Source: Thermoplasmata archaeon (GTDB lineage: Archaea; Thermoplasmatota; Thermoplasmata; Methanomassiliicoccales; Methanomethylophilaceae). From it: 64,000 bases of DNA. Where the stretch lies: positions 27,664 to 91,663 of the forward strand of contig SUTB01000005.1 of assembly GCA_015063125.1 (NCBI GenBank). The letters run 5' to 3'. Below are positions 15,820-24,421 of the stretch, piece by piece (within the stretch, counting starts at the first letter, position 1; each line of letters starts with the position of its first letter). The notes under the pieces were generated by a model. It saw nothing but the letters and a program-made list of their open reading frames with translations. It had not been told where the DNA came from and searched no databases. Made by a program: the position numbers and the translations under genes.

Positions 15820-16818
15820 ATGCCACAAAGAAGACGTCCACAGAAAGGATCTAGGGCATTCGGCCCTAGGAAGAGAGCTCAGTCTCAGACACCGAGGCTC
15901 GACTCTTGGCCAGAGGTCAGCGGAGCCCCTAAAATCCAGGGTTTTGCAGGCTACAAGGCGGGAATGACACACGCTTTCATCGTTGACAAGCGTGCAAAGA
16001 GCACCACCTCCGGAATGGAGCTCCAGGTGCCCGTGACCGTCGTCGAGGTTCCCCCGATGAAGATCGCGGCAGTCAGATTCTACGAGAGCAGCATCGTCGG
16101 ACTGAAGACAGCAGGAGAGGTCTGGGCAAAGGACCTCGACCCGCTCCTCGACAGGCGCCTCAACGTTCCCAAGAACCACGAGGAAGCGACATTCGCAAGG
16201 TATGACGGCCTGGACATCGAAGATGTCCGCGTACTGGCCTACACCCAGCCCAAAGTCGTTTCCGGTGTACCCAAGAAGGTACCCGACCTCATGGAGCTCA
16301 GGATCGGAGGCGGAACAATCGATGAGAGGGTTGCATACGCAAAGCAGATACTCGGTACCGAGGTTGGCTTTACCGACTTCTCCCCCGAGGGATCACTGGT
16401 CGATGTCATCGCAGTGACCAAGGGAAAGGGATTCCAGGGAGTCACCAAGAGGTGGGGAGTCAAGCTCCTGTCACACAGGAACAGCAAGCACCGCCGCGGA
16501 ATCGGTAACCTTGGACCCAAAAGACCCGGATACGTCAGGTCGACTGTACCTGGATCCGGACAGATGGGATACCACCAGAGGACCGAGTTCAACAAGAAAG
16601 TCGTCAAGGTTGGAGCCGACGGAACTGAGGTAACCCCTAAGGGAGGATTCCTCAACTACGGAGAGGTCAGGAACACCTACGTCCTCATCCACGGATCCGT
16701 CCCCGGACCCACCAAGAGGCTCATCAGATTCAGAGATGCGACCAGGATGCCCAAGAAGGCAGACACCGAGGCGGTCGACGTCACTTACGTCTCCGTCGAA
16801 TCAAAGCAGGGGGCATGA
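15820..16818 (+). CDS. rpl3: Large-subunit ribosomal protein uL3
   Basis: A protein of 332 aa, archaeal/eukaryotic-type length. The start MPQRRRPQKGSRAFGPRKRA and the blocks GYKAGMTHAF, GKGFQGVTKRWGVK and GRSTVPGSGQMGYHQRTEFNKK-like sequence are typical of uL3, which sits near the peptidyl-transferase centre and nucleates 50S assembly. First gene of the long ribosomal cluster, behind a structured leader. The next gene starts 4 nt downstream. Confidence 0.97.
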   Translation: MPQRRRPQKGSRAFGPRKRAQSQTPRLDSWPEVSGAPKIQGFAGYKAGMTHAFIVDKRAKSTTSGMELQVPVTVVEVPPMKIAAVRFYESSIVGLKTAGEVWAKDLDPLLDRRLNVPKNHEEATFARYDGLDIEDVRVLAYTQPKVVSGVPKKVPDLMELRIGGGTIDERVAYAKQILGTEVGFTDFSPEGSLVDVIAVTKGKGFQGVTKRWGVKLLSHRNSKHRRGIGNLGPKRPGYVRSTVPGSGQMGYHQRTEFNKKVVKVGADGTEVTPKGGFLNYGEVRNTYVLIHGSVPGPTKRLIRFRDATRMPKKADTEAVDVTYVSVESKQGA

Positions 16819-16822
16819 GTAA

Positions 16823-17602
16823 ATGGCAGCAACCACAAATGTTTATGGATTGAACGGTGCGGTCGAGGGATCCGTCAAGATCCCCGAGGCATTCGAGACC
16901 CCCTACAGGCCCGACATCATCAAGAAGGCGGTCCTCGCAGCTGCAGCCAACGGCAGGCAGCCCTACGGACCCGCACCCAGGTCGGGAATGAGGCACGCGG
17001 TCAGCTTCCGCGGAAAGGGTACCGGATCCGCACGTAACCAGAGGATCCACGGACTCGGAAAGGCCGGAGAGTCACCCAACAACGTCTCGGGAAGGAGGGC
17101 ACACCCGCCAGTACCTGAGAGGATCTGGGCACAGAAGGTCAACAAGAAAGAGGCAAAGATAGCACGCGCTTCCGCACTGGCAGCAACAGGCTGTGCGGAC
17201 TGTGTCAAGGCACGCGGTCACCAGTTCGATGACAACGTCTCCTTCCCCATCGTCGTCGACGACAAGTTCAACGAGATGAAGGAGACCTCAGCAGTCATCG
17301 AGCTCTTCGAGAAGATCGGAATCGGCTACGACCTTGACCGTGCAAAAGAGGGACGCAAGATCCGTGCAGGAAGGGGAACAATGAGGAACAGAAAGTACCG
17401 CACCCCCGTTTCCGTGCTCATCGTCGTCGCAGATGACGAGAGGAACGCACCCATCTTCAAGAGCGCAGCGAACATCCCCGGAGTGACCATTGAGGAAGTC
17501 AAGACACTCAGCACGAGCATCCTCGCACCCGGTGGAGACGCAGGAAGGCTCACTGTCTACACCAAGGCAGCCATCGAAGCTATCGGAGGTTGGACACAAT
17601 GA
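16823..17602 (+). CDS. rpl4: Large-subunit ribosomal protein uL4 (L1e)
   Basis: A protein of 259 aa. The long internal loop that lines the exit tunnel is visible (GKGTGSARNQRIHGLGKAGESPNN), together with the archaeal C-terminal part SVLIVVADDERNAPIFKSAANIPGV. uL4 reaches into 23S rRNA and helps early 50S assembly. In bacteria it also represses its operon; whether it binds the leader at 15645-15819 is an open question. Stop and the ATG of uL23 overlap (ATGA). Confidence 0.97.
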   Translation: MAATTNVYGLNGAVEGSVKIPEAFETPYRPDIIKKAVLAAAANGRQPYGPAPRSGMRHAVSFRGKGTGSARNQRIHGLGKAGESPNNVSGRRAHPPVPERIWAQKVNKKEAKIARASALAATGCADCVKARGHQFDDNVSFPIVVDDKFNEMKETSAVIELFEKIGIGYDLDRAKEGRKIRAGRGTMRNRKYRTPVSVLIVVADDERNAPIFKSAANIPGVTIEEVKTLSTSILAPGGDAGRLTVYTKAAIEAIGGWTQ

Positions 17603-17880
17603 AGCAGAGTGATGTTCTCATCAGGCCGTTCGTGACTGAGAAGTCGACGAACCACATGACCGGAACCCCCACACAGGACTTCAAGGACGGAAACAAGCTC
17701 GAGTTCATCGTCAACAGGCACGCTGACAAAGAGATGATCAAGACCGTCTTCGAAGAGCGTTTCGAGGTCAAAGTAGAGAAAGTCTGGACAAGAATCCAGA
17801 AGGACGGAAAGCACGCCATCATCAAACTGGCAGACGGATACTCTGCAGAGGATGTTGGTATGAGAGTCGGAGTCTTCTGA
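17599..17880 (+). CDS. rpl23: Large-subunit ribosomal protein uL23
   Basis: A protein of 93 aa from ATG 17599, which overlaps the uL4 stop; GGAGGT at 17585-17590 is a good Shine-Dalgarno at 8 nt, so the alternative TTG at 17590 is rejected. Conserved blocks are IRPFVTEKST, KLEFIVNRHADKEMIK and the C-terminal KHAIIKLADGYSAEDVG. uL23 lies at the polypeptide exit and docks the signal recognition particle and SecY, both relevant to secretion genes downstream. Confidence 0.95.
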   Translation: MKQSDVLIRPFVTEKSTNHMTGTPTQDFKDGNKLEFIVNRHADKEMIKTVFEERFEVKVEKVWTRIQKDGKHAIIKLADGYSAEDVGMRVGVF

Positions 17881-17891
17881 GGTGAGTGATT

Positions 17892-18587
17892 ATGGGAAAA
17901 AGATTGATACCAATGAGAAGGGGTCGCGGAACCTCTTTGTACCGCTCGCCCAGCCACAGGCACGTCGATGATGTCAGGCTCCCCGCGTTCAACGAGGGCA
18001 AGGCAGTCATCAAGGACCTGATTCAGGCGCCCGGAAGGACATGCCCTCTCGCAGTCCTTGACATCGATGGAAAGACGGACTACCAGCTGGCAGTCGAGGG
18101 AACCAAGGTCGGACAGACCATCATGATTGGCGGAACCCAGGTCGCAGCAGGAAACATCCTGATGCTCGCCAACATCCCCGAGGGAACCCTCGTGCACAAC
18201 GTCGAGGCAAGGCCCGGCGACGGCGGAAAGTTCGTGAAGACCGCAGGATCCTCCGGAACAGTCGTTTCCAGGGGAGACAAGGTCAACGTCCTGATGCCCT
18301 CAGGAGCCATCAAAGAGTTCAGCCCCAACTGCCGCGCCGCAATCGGTGTCGTAGCTGGAGGCGGAAGGGGAGACAAGCCCCTCGCGAAAGCAGGTAAGAA
18401 CGTTCTGACACTCAGGTCCAGGTCCAAGGCACCCTTCAAGACGAAGGGAGTCGCAATGAACCCTGTCGACCACCCCCACGGAGGAGGTAGCCACGCCCAC
18501 GTCGGAGGACCCAACTGTCAGAAGAGAACAGCATCGCCTGGTCAGAAGGTAGGATTCCTGCCTCCTAAGAAGAAAGTAAGGAAGTGA
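17892..18587 (+). CDS. rpl2: Large-subunit ribosomal protein uL2
   Basis: A protein of 231 aa from ATG 17892 (GGTGAG lies 11 nt upstream). The N-terminus GKRLIPMRRGRGTSLYRSPS and the near-universal GVAMNPVDHPHGGGSHAHVG block identify uL2, required for subunit association, tRNA binding and peptide-bond formation; the His in HPHGGG is the classical key residue. Placed 11 nt after uL23 in the usual S10-cluster order. Confidence 0.97.
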   Translation: MGKRLIPMRRGRGTSLYRSPSHRHVDDVRLPAFNEGKAVIKDLIQAPGRTCPLAVLDIDGKTDYQLAVEGTKVGQTIMIGGTQVAAGNILMLANIPEGTLVHNVEARPGDGGKFVKTAGSSGTVVSRGDKVNVLMPSGAIKEFSPNCRAAIGVVAGGGRGDKPLAKAGKNVLTLRSRSKAPFKTKGVAMNPVDHPHGGGSHAHVGGPNCQKRTASPGQKVGFLPPKKKVRK

Positions 18588-18592
18588 TTGCA

Positions 18593-19054
18593 ATGGCAAA
18601 GAAGATTATTGCAGGATCGGCAAAAGCCTCGAGGAGGAAGTCCAGGAAGAAGGCGTCGGCAATCCAGGCACGCAGGAAGAAGGAGTTCCTGTACCGCGGA
18701 TTCACGATGGAAGAGCTTCTGGCCATGCCTTTCGAAGAGGTCCTCGGACTCATGCCCTCACGCTCAAGGAGGACATACCTCCGCGGTCTGAACTACGAGC
18801 AGCAGCTCCTGTTCGACAAGCTGAAGGACGCAACAGAGCCCGTCAGGACACACCGCAGGGACTTGCCTATCATCCCCCAGTTCGTGGGAAAGACCGTCAG
18901 CGTATACAACGGTCAGAATTTCAAAGACGTAGAGATCAAGCCTGAGATGATCGGCTGCTTCATCGGAGAGTTCGTCCAGACAAGGAAGCCTCCAGTGCAC
19001 TCCGGACCCGGAGTCGGTGCGACCAGATCATCTAAGTTCATGCCGTTGAAGTGA
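18593..19054 (+). CDS. rps19: Small-subunit ribosomal protein uS19
   Basis: A protein of 153 aa from ATG 18593. Archaeal uS19 features are an N-terminal basic extension (KASRRKSRKKASAIQARRKKE), then YRGFTMEELLAMPFEEVL, and the conserved C-terminal half THRRDLPIIPQFVGKTVSVYNGQNF. It sits in the 30S head and contacts uS13. The tail GVGATRSSKFMPLK is also typical. The gene keeps its usual place between uL2 and uL22. Confidence 0.96.
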   Translation: MAKKIIAGSAKASRRKSRKKASAIQARRKKEFLYRGFTMEELLAMPFEEVLGLMPSRSRRTYLRGLNYEQQLLFDKLKDATEPVRTHRRDLPIIPQFVGKTVSVYNGQNFKDVEIKPEMIGCFIGEFVQTRKPPVHSGPGVGATRSSKFMPLK

Positions 19055-19064
19055 GGTGTCAGAT

Positions 19065-19517
19065 ATGGTTAATTCAGGTTATACTGCAGTAGCTGACCCC
19101 GACACAACCGCAAAGGCGCTCGGAAGGGAGATGCCCGTCTCCCCCAAGTTCGCCCGCGAGGTCGCAGGCATGGTCCGCGGAATGAAGCTCGAGACAGCCC
19201 AGAGGGCTCTCGAGGAAGTGATCGAGAAGAAGAGGCCCGTTCCCCTTAAGAGATACAACAAGAGAGTATCTCACAAGGCGGGAGTCGGACCCGGAAGATA
19301 CCCCGTCAAGGCGGCCAAGGCCATCCTCAGCGTCATCGACAGCGCAGCTGCGAACGCAGAGTTCAAGGGTCTGGACACATCCAACCTGGCCATCGCGACC
19401 ATCTCTGTTTCCAGAGGACAGGTCATCCCCGGACACATGCCCAGGGCACACGGACGTGCGACGGAGTGGAACCAGGACACGATCAACGTAGAAGTCATCC
19501 TCCAGGAGGTTGAGTGA
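19065..19517 (+). CDS. rpl22: Large-subunit ribosomal protein uL22
   Basis: A protein of 150 aa from ATG 19065, with Shine-Dalgarno GAGGTG at 19052-19057. Blocks ALGREMPVSPKFAREVAGMVRGMKLETAQRALE and the extended hairpin that lines the exit tunnel (ending GHMPRAHGRATEWNQDT) are typical of archaeal uL22. It contacts all 23S rRNA domains. Confidence 0.96.
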   Translation: MVNSGYTAVADPDTTAKALGREMPVSPKFAREVAGMVRGMKLETAQRALEEVIEKKRPVPLKRYNKRVSHKAGVGPGRYPVKAAKAILSVIDSAAANAEFKGLDTSNLAIATISVSRGQVIPGHMPRAHGRATEWNQDTINVEVILQEVE

Positions 19518-19518
19518 A

Positions 19519-20211
19519 ATGGCAGCAGAGAGAAAGATCGTTGCCGAGCACGTCCGCAGGGTTCTCCTCAAGGAGTACCTCATGAAGGAGGTAAGCCGTG
19601 CGGGATTCGGAGGACTCGACGTCCAGAGGACACCCATGGGAACCCGTGTCATCCTCACGACCGAGAGGCCCGGGCTCGTCATCGGAAGGCGCGGTCAGAC
19701 AATCAAGAATCTGACCCAGGTAATTGAGGAGCAGTTCGGATTCGACAACCCCCAGATCGAGGTCCAGGAAGTCCAGAACGCTAGCCTCAACGCACAGATC
19801 ATGGCCGAGAAGCTTGCCTTCTCCCTCGAGAGGGGATGGCACTTCCGCAGAGCAGGACACTCCACGGTCCGCAGGATCATGGATTCCGGAGCTCGCGGAT
19901 GCTACATCATCGTGGCAGGAAAGCTCTCCGGTCAGAGGCACAGAACCGAGAAGTTCAAAGAGGGTAACATCAAATTCTGTGGAGAGACGAAGGCCCAGTT
20001 CATCGAGCATGGATATGCGGTCGCTAAGCTCAAGATGGGAGTTATCGGAGTTACCGTCGAGATCATGGTCAAGGACGCAAAGATGCCCGCGGACATCACA
20101 GTCTTGAACAAGACTGAGGCCGCAGCAGTGCTCCCTGACCTCTTCAACGCACCCGCACCTGTCGAGGCACCCGCCGAGGCAGAGGCACCCGTAGCAGAGG
20201 AGGTCGAGTGA
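19519..20211 (+). CDS. rps3: Small-subunit ribosomal protein uS3
   Basis: A protein of 230 aa from ATG 19519, with Shine-Dalgarno GGAGGT at 19505-19510. The N-terminal KH domain contains ERPGLVIGRRGQTIKNL (the GxxG loop). The C-terminal domain has GWHFRRAGHSTVRRIMDSGARGCYI and CGETKAQFIEHG. The tail beyond residue ~205 is Ala/Pro/Glu-rich (APAPVEAPAEAEAPVAEEVE) and looks disordered. uS3 guards mRNA entry on the 30S subunit. Confidence 0.96.
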   Translation: MAAERKIVAEHVRRVLLKEYLMKEVSRAGFGGLDVQRTPMGTRVILTTERPGLVIGRRGQTIKNLTQVIEEQFGFDNPQIEVQEVQNASLNAQIMAEKLAFSLERGWHFRRAGHSTVRRIMDSGARGCYIIVAGKLSGQRHRTEKFKEGNIKFCGETKAQFIEHGYAVAKLKMGVIGVTVEIMVKDAKMPADITVLNKTEAAAVLPDLFNAPAPVEAPAEAEAPVAEEVE

Positions 20212-20213
20212 CC

Positions 20214-20417
20214 ATGTCCGGACTCAAAACAGCAGACATCAGGAACATGTCCGTCGAGGAGCGCAACCAGAAACTGAAAGAGCTCCGCGACGAGCTGATG
20301 CACGAGAGGGGAGTCTCCGCCATGGGCGGTGCCCCCTCGAGCCCCGGAGCCATCAAGGCTCTCAGGCTCAACATCGCACGCATCCTGACCGTCCAGAAGG
20401 AGGAGGAAAAAATCTGA
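20214..20417 (+). CDS. rpl29: Large-subunit ribosomal protein uL29
   Basis: A protein of 67 aa from ATG 20214, 2 nt after the uS3 stop. Two helices with the pattern MSVEERNQKLKELRDELMHERG and then IKALRLNIARILTVQKEE identify uL29, a small helical-hairpin protein near the tunnel exit that interacts with SRP. Its TGA overlaps the ATG of the aIF1 gene. Confidence 0.94.
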   Translation: MSGLKTADIRNMSVEERNQKLKELRDELMHERGVSAMGGAPSSPGAIKALRLNIARILTVQKEEEKI

Positions 20418-20716
20418 TGGCTGAGATTTGCCCAGTATGTGGATTGCCTAAGGAACTCTGCATGTGCGAGGAGATCGCACGCGAGCAGCAGACCGTAAGG
20501 ATCTCAGTCGACAGCCGCAGGTACGGAAAGATGGTCACTGTCATCGACGGAATCGATGAGAATGACATCGACATCGGAGACCTGGCGAAACAGCTGAAGA
20601 ACAAATGCGCCGCCGGCGGAACATACAAGGACGGACGCATCGAACTCCAGGGAGACCACAAGAAGAAAGTGAAGCTCGTCCTGGAGGACATGGGATTCCG
20701 CACAGAGGTAAGATGA
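20417..20716 (+). CDS. Translation initiation factor aIF1 (SUI1 family)
   Basis: A protein of 99 aa. A short N-terminal zinc-like cluster (C5-x2-C8, C15-x-C17) precedes the SUI1 fold: RISVDSRRYGKMVTVIDGID, LAKQLKNKCAAGGTYKDG and IELQGDHKKKVKLVLEDMG. aIF1 binds the 30S platform and ensures accurate start-codon selection. In the archaeal S10 cluster it commonly sits between uL29 and Rnp1, as here. Stop and next start overlap (ATGA). Confidence 0.95.
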   Translation: MAEICPVCGLPKELCMCEEIAREQQTVRISVDSRRYGKMVTVIDGIDENDIDIGDLAKQLKNKCAAGGTYKDGRIELQGDHKKKVKLVLEDMGFRTEVR

Positions 20717-20967
20717 AAGATAATCTCTTCATGAGAACTGAGCTCATTGGATTGGACGTGGAAGTGCTGTCTTCACCATACTCGGGAATATCCGGTAAGG
20801 TGGTTGACGAGACGAAGAACACGTTTACCATCGATTCGGCCGGAACTGAGAGAATGGTACCCAAGTCAGGCAATGAGTTCAGGTTCACATATGAAGGCAG
20901 AACAATCGACATCATCGGATCAAAGATAGTTTACCGACCAGAGGACAGAATCAAGAAGGTTAGGTGA
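20713..20967 (+). CDS. rnp1: RNase P protein component 1 (Rpp29/Pop4 homologue)
   Basis: From ATG 20713 the protein has 84 aa; the longer in-frame opening upstream lies inside the aIF1 gene and is rejected because the Rpp29 fold starts at this ATG. The Sm-like beta barrel shows as TELIGLDVEVLSSPYSGISGKVVDETKNTF and FRFTYEGRTIDIIGSKIVYRPEDRI. Rnp1 pairs with Rnp4 to activate the specificity side of archaeal RNase P for tRNA 5' maturation. Position between aIF1 and uS17 is the usual archaeal one. Confidence 0.93.
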   Translation: MKDNLFMRTELIGLDVEVLSSPYSGISGKVVDETKNTFTIDSAGTERMVPKSGNEFRFTYEGRTIDIIGSKIVYRPEDRIKKVR

Positions 20968-20973
20968 ATAAAA

Positions 20974-21306
20974 ATGACAGCAAAAATCAAGGACATCGGA
21001 ATCGACGTCGTCCCTCCAACTTCGGAGTGCAATGACCCCAACTGCCCCTTCCACGGGACACTGGGAGTCCGCGGACAGACGATCGACGGAGTAGTTGCCA
21101 CGGTCAGGATGAACAAGACCGTCGTGGTAGAGCGCAACTACCTCAGGTACATGCACAAATACGAGAGGTACGAGAAGAAATCGAGCAGGTACGTCGCACA
21201 CGCGGCACCCTGCCTCGGTCTCAAGGTCGGAGACAGGGTCACAATTGCCGAGTGCAGGCCCCTGTCCAAGACAGTAACTTTCGCAGTCATCGAGAAGAAG
21301 GAGTGA
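20974..21306 (+). CDS. rps17: Small-subunit ribosomal protein uS17
   Basis: A protein of 110 aa, archaeal-type with an N-terminal extension IGIDVVPPTSECNDPNCPFHGTLGVRG (two cysteines and a histidine suggest a metal site or remnant). The OB fold follows with NKTVVVERNYLRYMHKYERYEKKSSRYVAHAAP. It is an early assembly protein binding the 5' domain of 16S rRNA. It sits 6 nt after rnp1. Confidence 0.95.
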   Translation: MTAKIKDIGIDVVPPTSECNDPNCPFHGTLGVRGQTIDGVVATVRMNKTVVVERNYLRYMHKYERYEKKSSRYVAHAAPCLGLKVGDRVTIAECRPLSKTVTFAVIEKKE

Positions 21307-21311
21307 TCTAA

Positions 21312-21710
21312 ATGAAGGGAATTGCCGGAAATCAGACAAGGGGACTTCAGAACGGATCCCAGCTCGATGTCATCGACAACACAGGCGCCAAAGTGATCGA
21401 GATCATCACGGTCCCCGGTTACCACGGCACAGCAAGAAGGGTCCCCTCCGCAGGAGTCGGAGACCTCGTAATCGCATCGGTCAAGAAGGGAACGCCCGCA
21501 ATGAGGAGACAGATCGTATTCGCGGTCATCGTCCGCCAGAGGCGCCCCATGAGGAGACCCGATGGAACCATGGTCTTCTTCGAGGACAACGCAGCGGTCA
21601 TCACCACTGAGACCGGAGAAGTCAAGGGAACAGACATCAAAGGCCCCGTAGCCAGGGAAGCCGCCGAGAGGTGGCCCCGCGTATCCGCTACCGCCAGCAC
21701 GATCATCTGA
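21312..21710 (+). CDS. rpl14: Large-subunit ribosomal protein uL14
   Basis: A protein of 132 aa. Blocks TRGLQNGSQLDVIDNTGAKVIEIITVPGY, GDLVIASVKKGTP and AVIVRQRRPMRRPDGTMVFFEDNAAVI are close to the universal consensus. uL14 forms intersubunit bridges and is a docking site for GTPase and anti-association factors. Spacing to the neighbours is 5 nt and 10 nt. Confidence 0.97.
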   Translation: MKGIAGNQTRGLQNGSQLDVIDNTGAKVIEIITVPGYHGTARRVPSAGVGDLVIASVKKGTPAMRRQIVFAVIVRQRRPMRRPDGTMVFFEDNAAVITTETGEVKGTDIKGPVAREAAERWPRVSATASTII

Positions 21711-21720
21711 GGTGTGAAGC

Positions 21721-22092
21721 ATGGTTAGCAGCAAAGCAAGGGTACAGAGGAAGGCACAGGCCAACGCAACCGCGCACGTGAAGAGGAAGATGCTCTCCGC
21801 GCACCTCAGCGACGAGCTCCGTGAGAAGTACGGAAAGCGCGCCGCAAGGGTCTGCAAGGGAGACACCGTCATCGTCGTCCGCGGAAACGAAGACATCAGG
21901 AACATCGAGGGCAAGGTCATCAACGTCTACACCAAGACAGGCCGCGTCGCCATTGAGGGAATCACCATCAAGCAGGCGGACGGAACCGAGGCCGAGCGCC
22001 CCATCCACGCATCCAACCTGGTCATCACCAAGCTGAACACAGAGGATGCCTGGAGGATGGATTCACTGTCGAAGAAGGAGGCTAAAGAATGA
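21721..22092 (+). CDS. rpl24: Large-subunit ribosomal protein uL24
   Basis: A protein of 123 aa. The archaeal N-terminus (SSKARVQRKAQANATAHVKRKMLSAHLS) precedes the KOW motif GDTVIVVRGNEDIRNIEGKVINVYTKTGRVAIEGI. uL24 starts 50S assembly and lies by the tunnel exit. The last four bases overlap the start of eS4 (ATGA). Confidence 0.95.
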   Translation: MVSSKARVQRKAQANATAHVKRKMLSAHLSDELREKYGKRAARVCKGDTVIVVRGNEDIRNIEGKVINVYTKTGRVAIEGITIKQADGTEAERPIHASNLVITKLNTEDAWRMDSLSKKEAKE

Positions 22093-22796
22093 GCGACCAC
22101 ATGAAAAGATTGGCAGCGCCCAGGTCATGGCCCCTGAAGAGGAAGGTCAACGTCTTCATCGCGAAGCAGACCGCCGGAGCACACCCCATCGAGGACTCCA
22201 TGGCAGCCGTGACCGTTCTCAGGGACATGATCGAAGCATGTGACACCGCCAGGGAAGCTAAGAAGATCATCGGGAACCGCGAGCTGTTCGTGAACGGCAG
22301 GGCCGTCAAGGACCCCAAGGCACCGGTAGGATTCATGGATGCGATCAGCATCCCCAAGATGGATCTCTACTACCGCATGCTGATCACGGACAAGGGAAAG
22401 CTCACCCTCGTGCCCATCTCCAAGGATGAGGCAGCATGGGGACTCTACAGGATCCAGGACAAGACACTCGTCAAGGGTGGCAAGTTCCAGCTCAACCTCA
22501 GCGGAGGAAAGAACATCCTGTTGGACAAGAACGAGTACAAGTGCGGCGACAGCCTGAAGGTCCAGTACGACGGACAGAAGATCCTGGAGTGCTTCCCCTT
22601 CGCAGCCGGCAACACCGTCCTGATCAAGGAGGGAGCCCAGTCCGGTAAGGTCAAGACCCTGAAAGAGGTCCAGATCATACGCGGATCCGCACCCAACGTC
22701 GTTGTCTTCTCCGACGATACACAGACCATCGTGGACAACTGCTTCGTAATCGGAGCGGACAAGCCCGCGATCACAATGCCGGAGGCATCCGAATGA
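22089..22796 (+). CDS. rps4e: Small-subunit ribosomal protein eS4
   Basis: A protein of 235 aa. The N-terminus MSDHMKRLAAPRSWPLKRKVNVFIAK-type block, an S4-like RNA-binding domain (AKKIIGNRELFVNGRAVKDPKAPVGFMD) and a central domain plus KOW-like tail (NTVLIKEGAQSGKVKTLKEVQ) define eS4, found only in archaea and eukaryotes. It binds 16S rRNA in the 30S body. ATGA overlaps link it to uL24 and uL5, so all three are translationally coupled. Confidence 0.96.
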   Translation: MSDHMKRLAAPRSWPLKRKVNVFIAKQTAGAHPIEDSMAAVTVLRDMIEACDTAREAKKIIGNRELFVNGRAVKDPKAPVGFMDAISIPKMDLYYRMLITDKGKLTLVPISKDEAAWGLYRIQDKTLVKGGKFQLNLSGGKNILLDKNEYKCGDSLKVQYDGQKILECFPFAAGNTVLIKEGAQSGKVKTLKEVQIIRGSAPNVVVFSDDTQTIVDNCFVIGADKPAITMPEASE

Positions 22797-23302
22797 GCAC
22801 AATGAGAGATCTCCACGTGGAGAAGGTCGTCGTGAACATCGGTGTCGGCGAGGCCGGAGAGAGGCTCGCCAAGGCAGAGAAGGTCCTCGAGATGGTAACG
22901 AAGCAGAAACCCGTCGAGACACTGTCCAAGACGGTCAACAGGGATCTCGGTATCCGTGAGGGAATGCCCCTCGGATGCAAGGTCACCCTCAGGGGAGACT
23001 CCGCTGTCGACTTCGTCAAGCAGGCTCTCGCAATCAGGGAGATGCGCGTGCCCGAGTACTCCTTCGACCAGGAGGGCAACATGTCCTTCGGTATCTCCGA
23101 CTACACCGACTTCGAGGGTATGAAGTACGACCCCGAGATCGGAATCTTCGGAATGGATATCAGCGTCGTTCTCAGGAGGCCCGGAAACAGGATCACACAG
23201 AGGGCCCTCCTCAAGAGGAGGATCCCCAAGTCCCACCGCGTCGGACGCGATGAGGCGATCCAGTACATGAAAGACAACTTCCAGATCGAGGTGGTCCAGT
23301 GA
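22793..23302 (+). CDS. rpl5: Large-subunit ribosomal protein uL5
   Basis: A protein of 169 aa. Conserved stretches are [42 protein letters not shown] and [24 protein letters not shown]. uL5 binds 5S rRNA and touches P-site tRNA. It overlaps eS4 by 4 nt and is followed by an overlapping GTG start of uS14. Confidence 0.96.
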   Translation: MSTMRDLHVEKVVVNIGVGEAGERLAKAEKVLEMVTKQKPVETLSKTVNRDLGIREGMPLGCKVTLRGDSAVDFVKQALAIREMRVPEYSFDQEGNMSFGISDYTDFEGMKYDPEIGIFGMDISVVLRRPGNRITQRALLKRRIPKSHRVGRDEAIQYMKDNFQIEVVQ

Positions 23303-23460
23303 AAGTGAACACACAGAAACCCAAGAAACAGTTCGGAAGATCCATTGGATGCACCCGCTGCGGACGCCGCAGAGGAATCATCAGGAGATACGGAATGCAT
23401 CTGTGCCGCCAGTGCTTCAGGGACATGGCCCCAGAGCTCGGTTTCAAGAAGTATTCGTGA
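23299..23460 (+). CDS. rps14: Small-subunit ribosomal protein uS14 (zinc-binding form)
   Basis: A 53-codon gene with GTG start at 23299 overlapping the uL5 stop (GTGA). The sequence includes [13 protein letters not shown]18-TR-C21, RRYGMHL, C36-RQ-C39 and ends ELGFKKYS, which is the short zinc-ribbon uS14 of archaea. Four cysteines in C-x2-C ... C-x2-C hold zinc. An alternative GTG two codons later (23305) is possible. It fills the otherwise unexplained 168-nt gap between uL5 and uS8 and keeps the expected gene order. Confidence 0.93.
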   Translation: MKVNTQKPKKQFGRSIGCTRCGRRRGIIRRYGMHLCRQCFRDMAPELGFKKYS

Positions 23461-23470
23461 GGTGTCATAA

Positions 23471-23860
23471 ATGCAGAGCGATCCACTTAACGACGCAATG
23501 TGCGTCATAAAGAACGCATCCGTAAACGGAAAGGCGGAGTGTACAATCGAGCCCTCGTCAAAGCTCATCGGCCGCGTGCTGAAGGTTATGCAGGACTACG
23601 GTTACATCAGCCAGTTCGAGTACGTCGAGGATGGAAAGGCAGGCAAATTCCACGTCATGCTCGAAGGAGCGATCAACGACTGTGGTGTAATCAAACCCAG
23701 GTACTCCGTCAAGGTCACCGAGGTCGAGAAGGTCGAGGCAAGGTTCTTGCCCGCCCAGGACTTCGGACTCCTGATCATGACGACCACCGCCGGTGTGATC
23801 ACCCAGGAGCGCGCCAAAGAGCTCGGAATCGGCGGAAAACTGTTAGCCTATGTGTACTGA
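23471..23860 (+). CDS. rps8: Small-subunit ribosomal protein uS8
   Basis: A protein of 129 aa with a GAGGTG Shine-Dalgarno 5-10 nt before the ATG. Blocks MQSDPLNDAMCVIKNASVNGKAECTIEPSSK and the C-terminal FGLLIMTTTAGVITQERAKELGIGGKLLAYVY match uS8, which organises the central domain of 16S rRNA and, in bacteria, represses the spc operon. Confidence 0.96.
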   Translation: MQSDPLNDAMCVIKNASVNGKAECTIEPSSKLIGRVLKVMQDYGYISQFEYVEDGKAGKFHVMLEGAINDCGVIKPRYSVKVTEVEKVEARFLPAQDFGLLIMTTTAGVITQERAKELGIGGKLLAYVY

Positions 23861-23869
23861 GGAATAAAG

Positions 23870-24421
23870 ATGACAATTGCAGGGAAAATCGAAAGCACCA
23901 TCGCTATCCCCGGTGGGGTATCCGTCACATACGACGCAGGTACCATGAAGGTCAAAGGACCTAAGGGAGAATTAAGCAGAAACTTCGCGTACCCTAACAT
24001 AACTATTGCCGTCGGAGAGGGAGAAGTCAGCGTCAGCTGCGAGTACCCCAGAGTTAAGGACAAGGCCATGGTCGGAACCTTCGTCGCCCACATCAACAAC
24101 ATGGTGAAGGGTGTCACAGAGGGATTCAAGTACGACCTGAAGATCGTGTTCTCACACTTCCCGATGAAAGTTGCTGTTAAAGGCGACCGCGTTGAGATCA
24201 ACAACTACATGGGAGGACACGCCCCCCGTTACGCCAACATCGTAAGGGGATGCACTGTCAAGATCTCAGGTCAGGATGTCACCGTAGAGGGAATCGACAT
24301 CGAGGCCTGCGGACAGACAGCGGCCAACCTCGAGAAGGCTACCCAGAGGGGAGGCTTCGATAAGAGGGTCTTCGAGGACGGAATATACATCGTCGGCAAA
24401 TCGCACAAGGTGAGACAATGA
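23870..24421 (+). CDS. rpl6: Large-subunit ribosomal protein uL6
   Basis: A protein of 183 aa. Two related domains are visible; diagnostic blocks are GTMKVKGPKGELSRNFAYPNI, INNMVKGVTEGFKYDLKIVFSHFP and FEDGIYIVGKSHKVRQ. uL6 supports the sarcin-ricin and GTPase centre. Its TGA overlaps the ATG of eL32. Confidence 0.96.
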   Translation: MTIAGKIESTIAIPGGVSVTYDAGTMKVKGPKGELSRNFAYPNITIAVGEGEVSVSCEYPRVKDKAMVGTFVAHINNMVKGVTEGFKYDLKIVFSHFPMKVAVKGDRVEINNYMGGHAPRYANIVRGCTVKISGQDVTVEGIDIEACGQTAANLEKATQRGGFDKRVFEDGIYIVGKSHKVRQ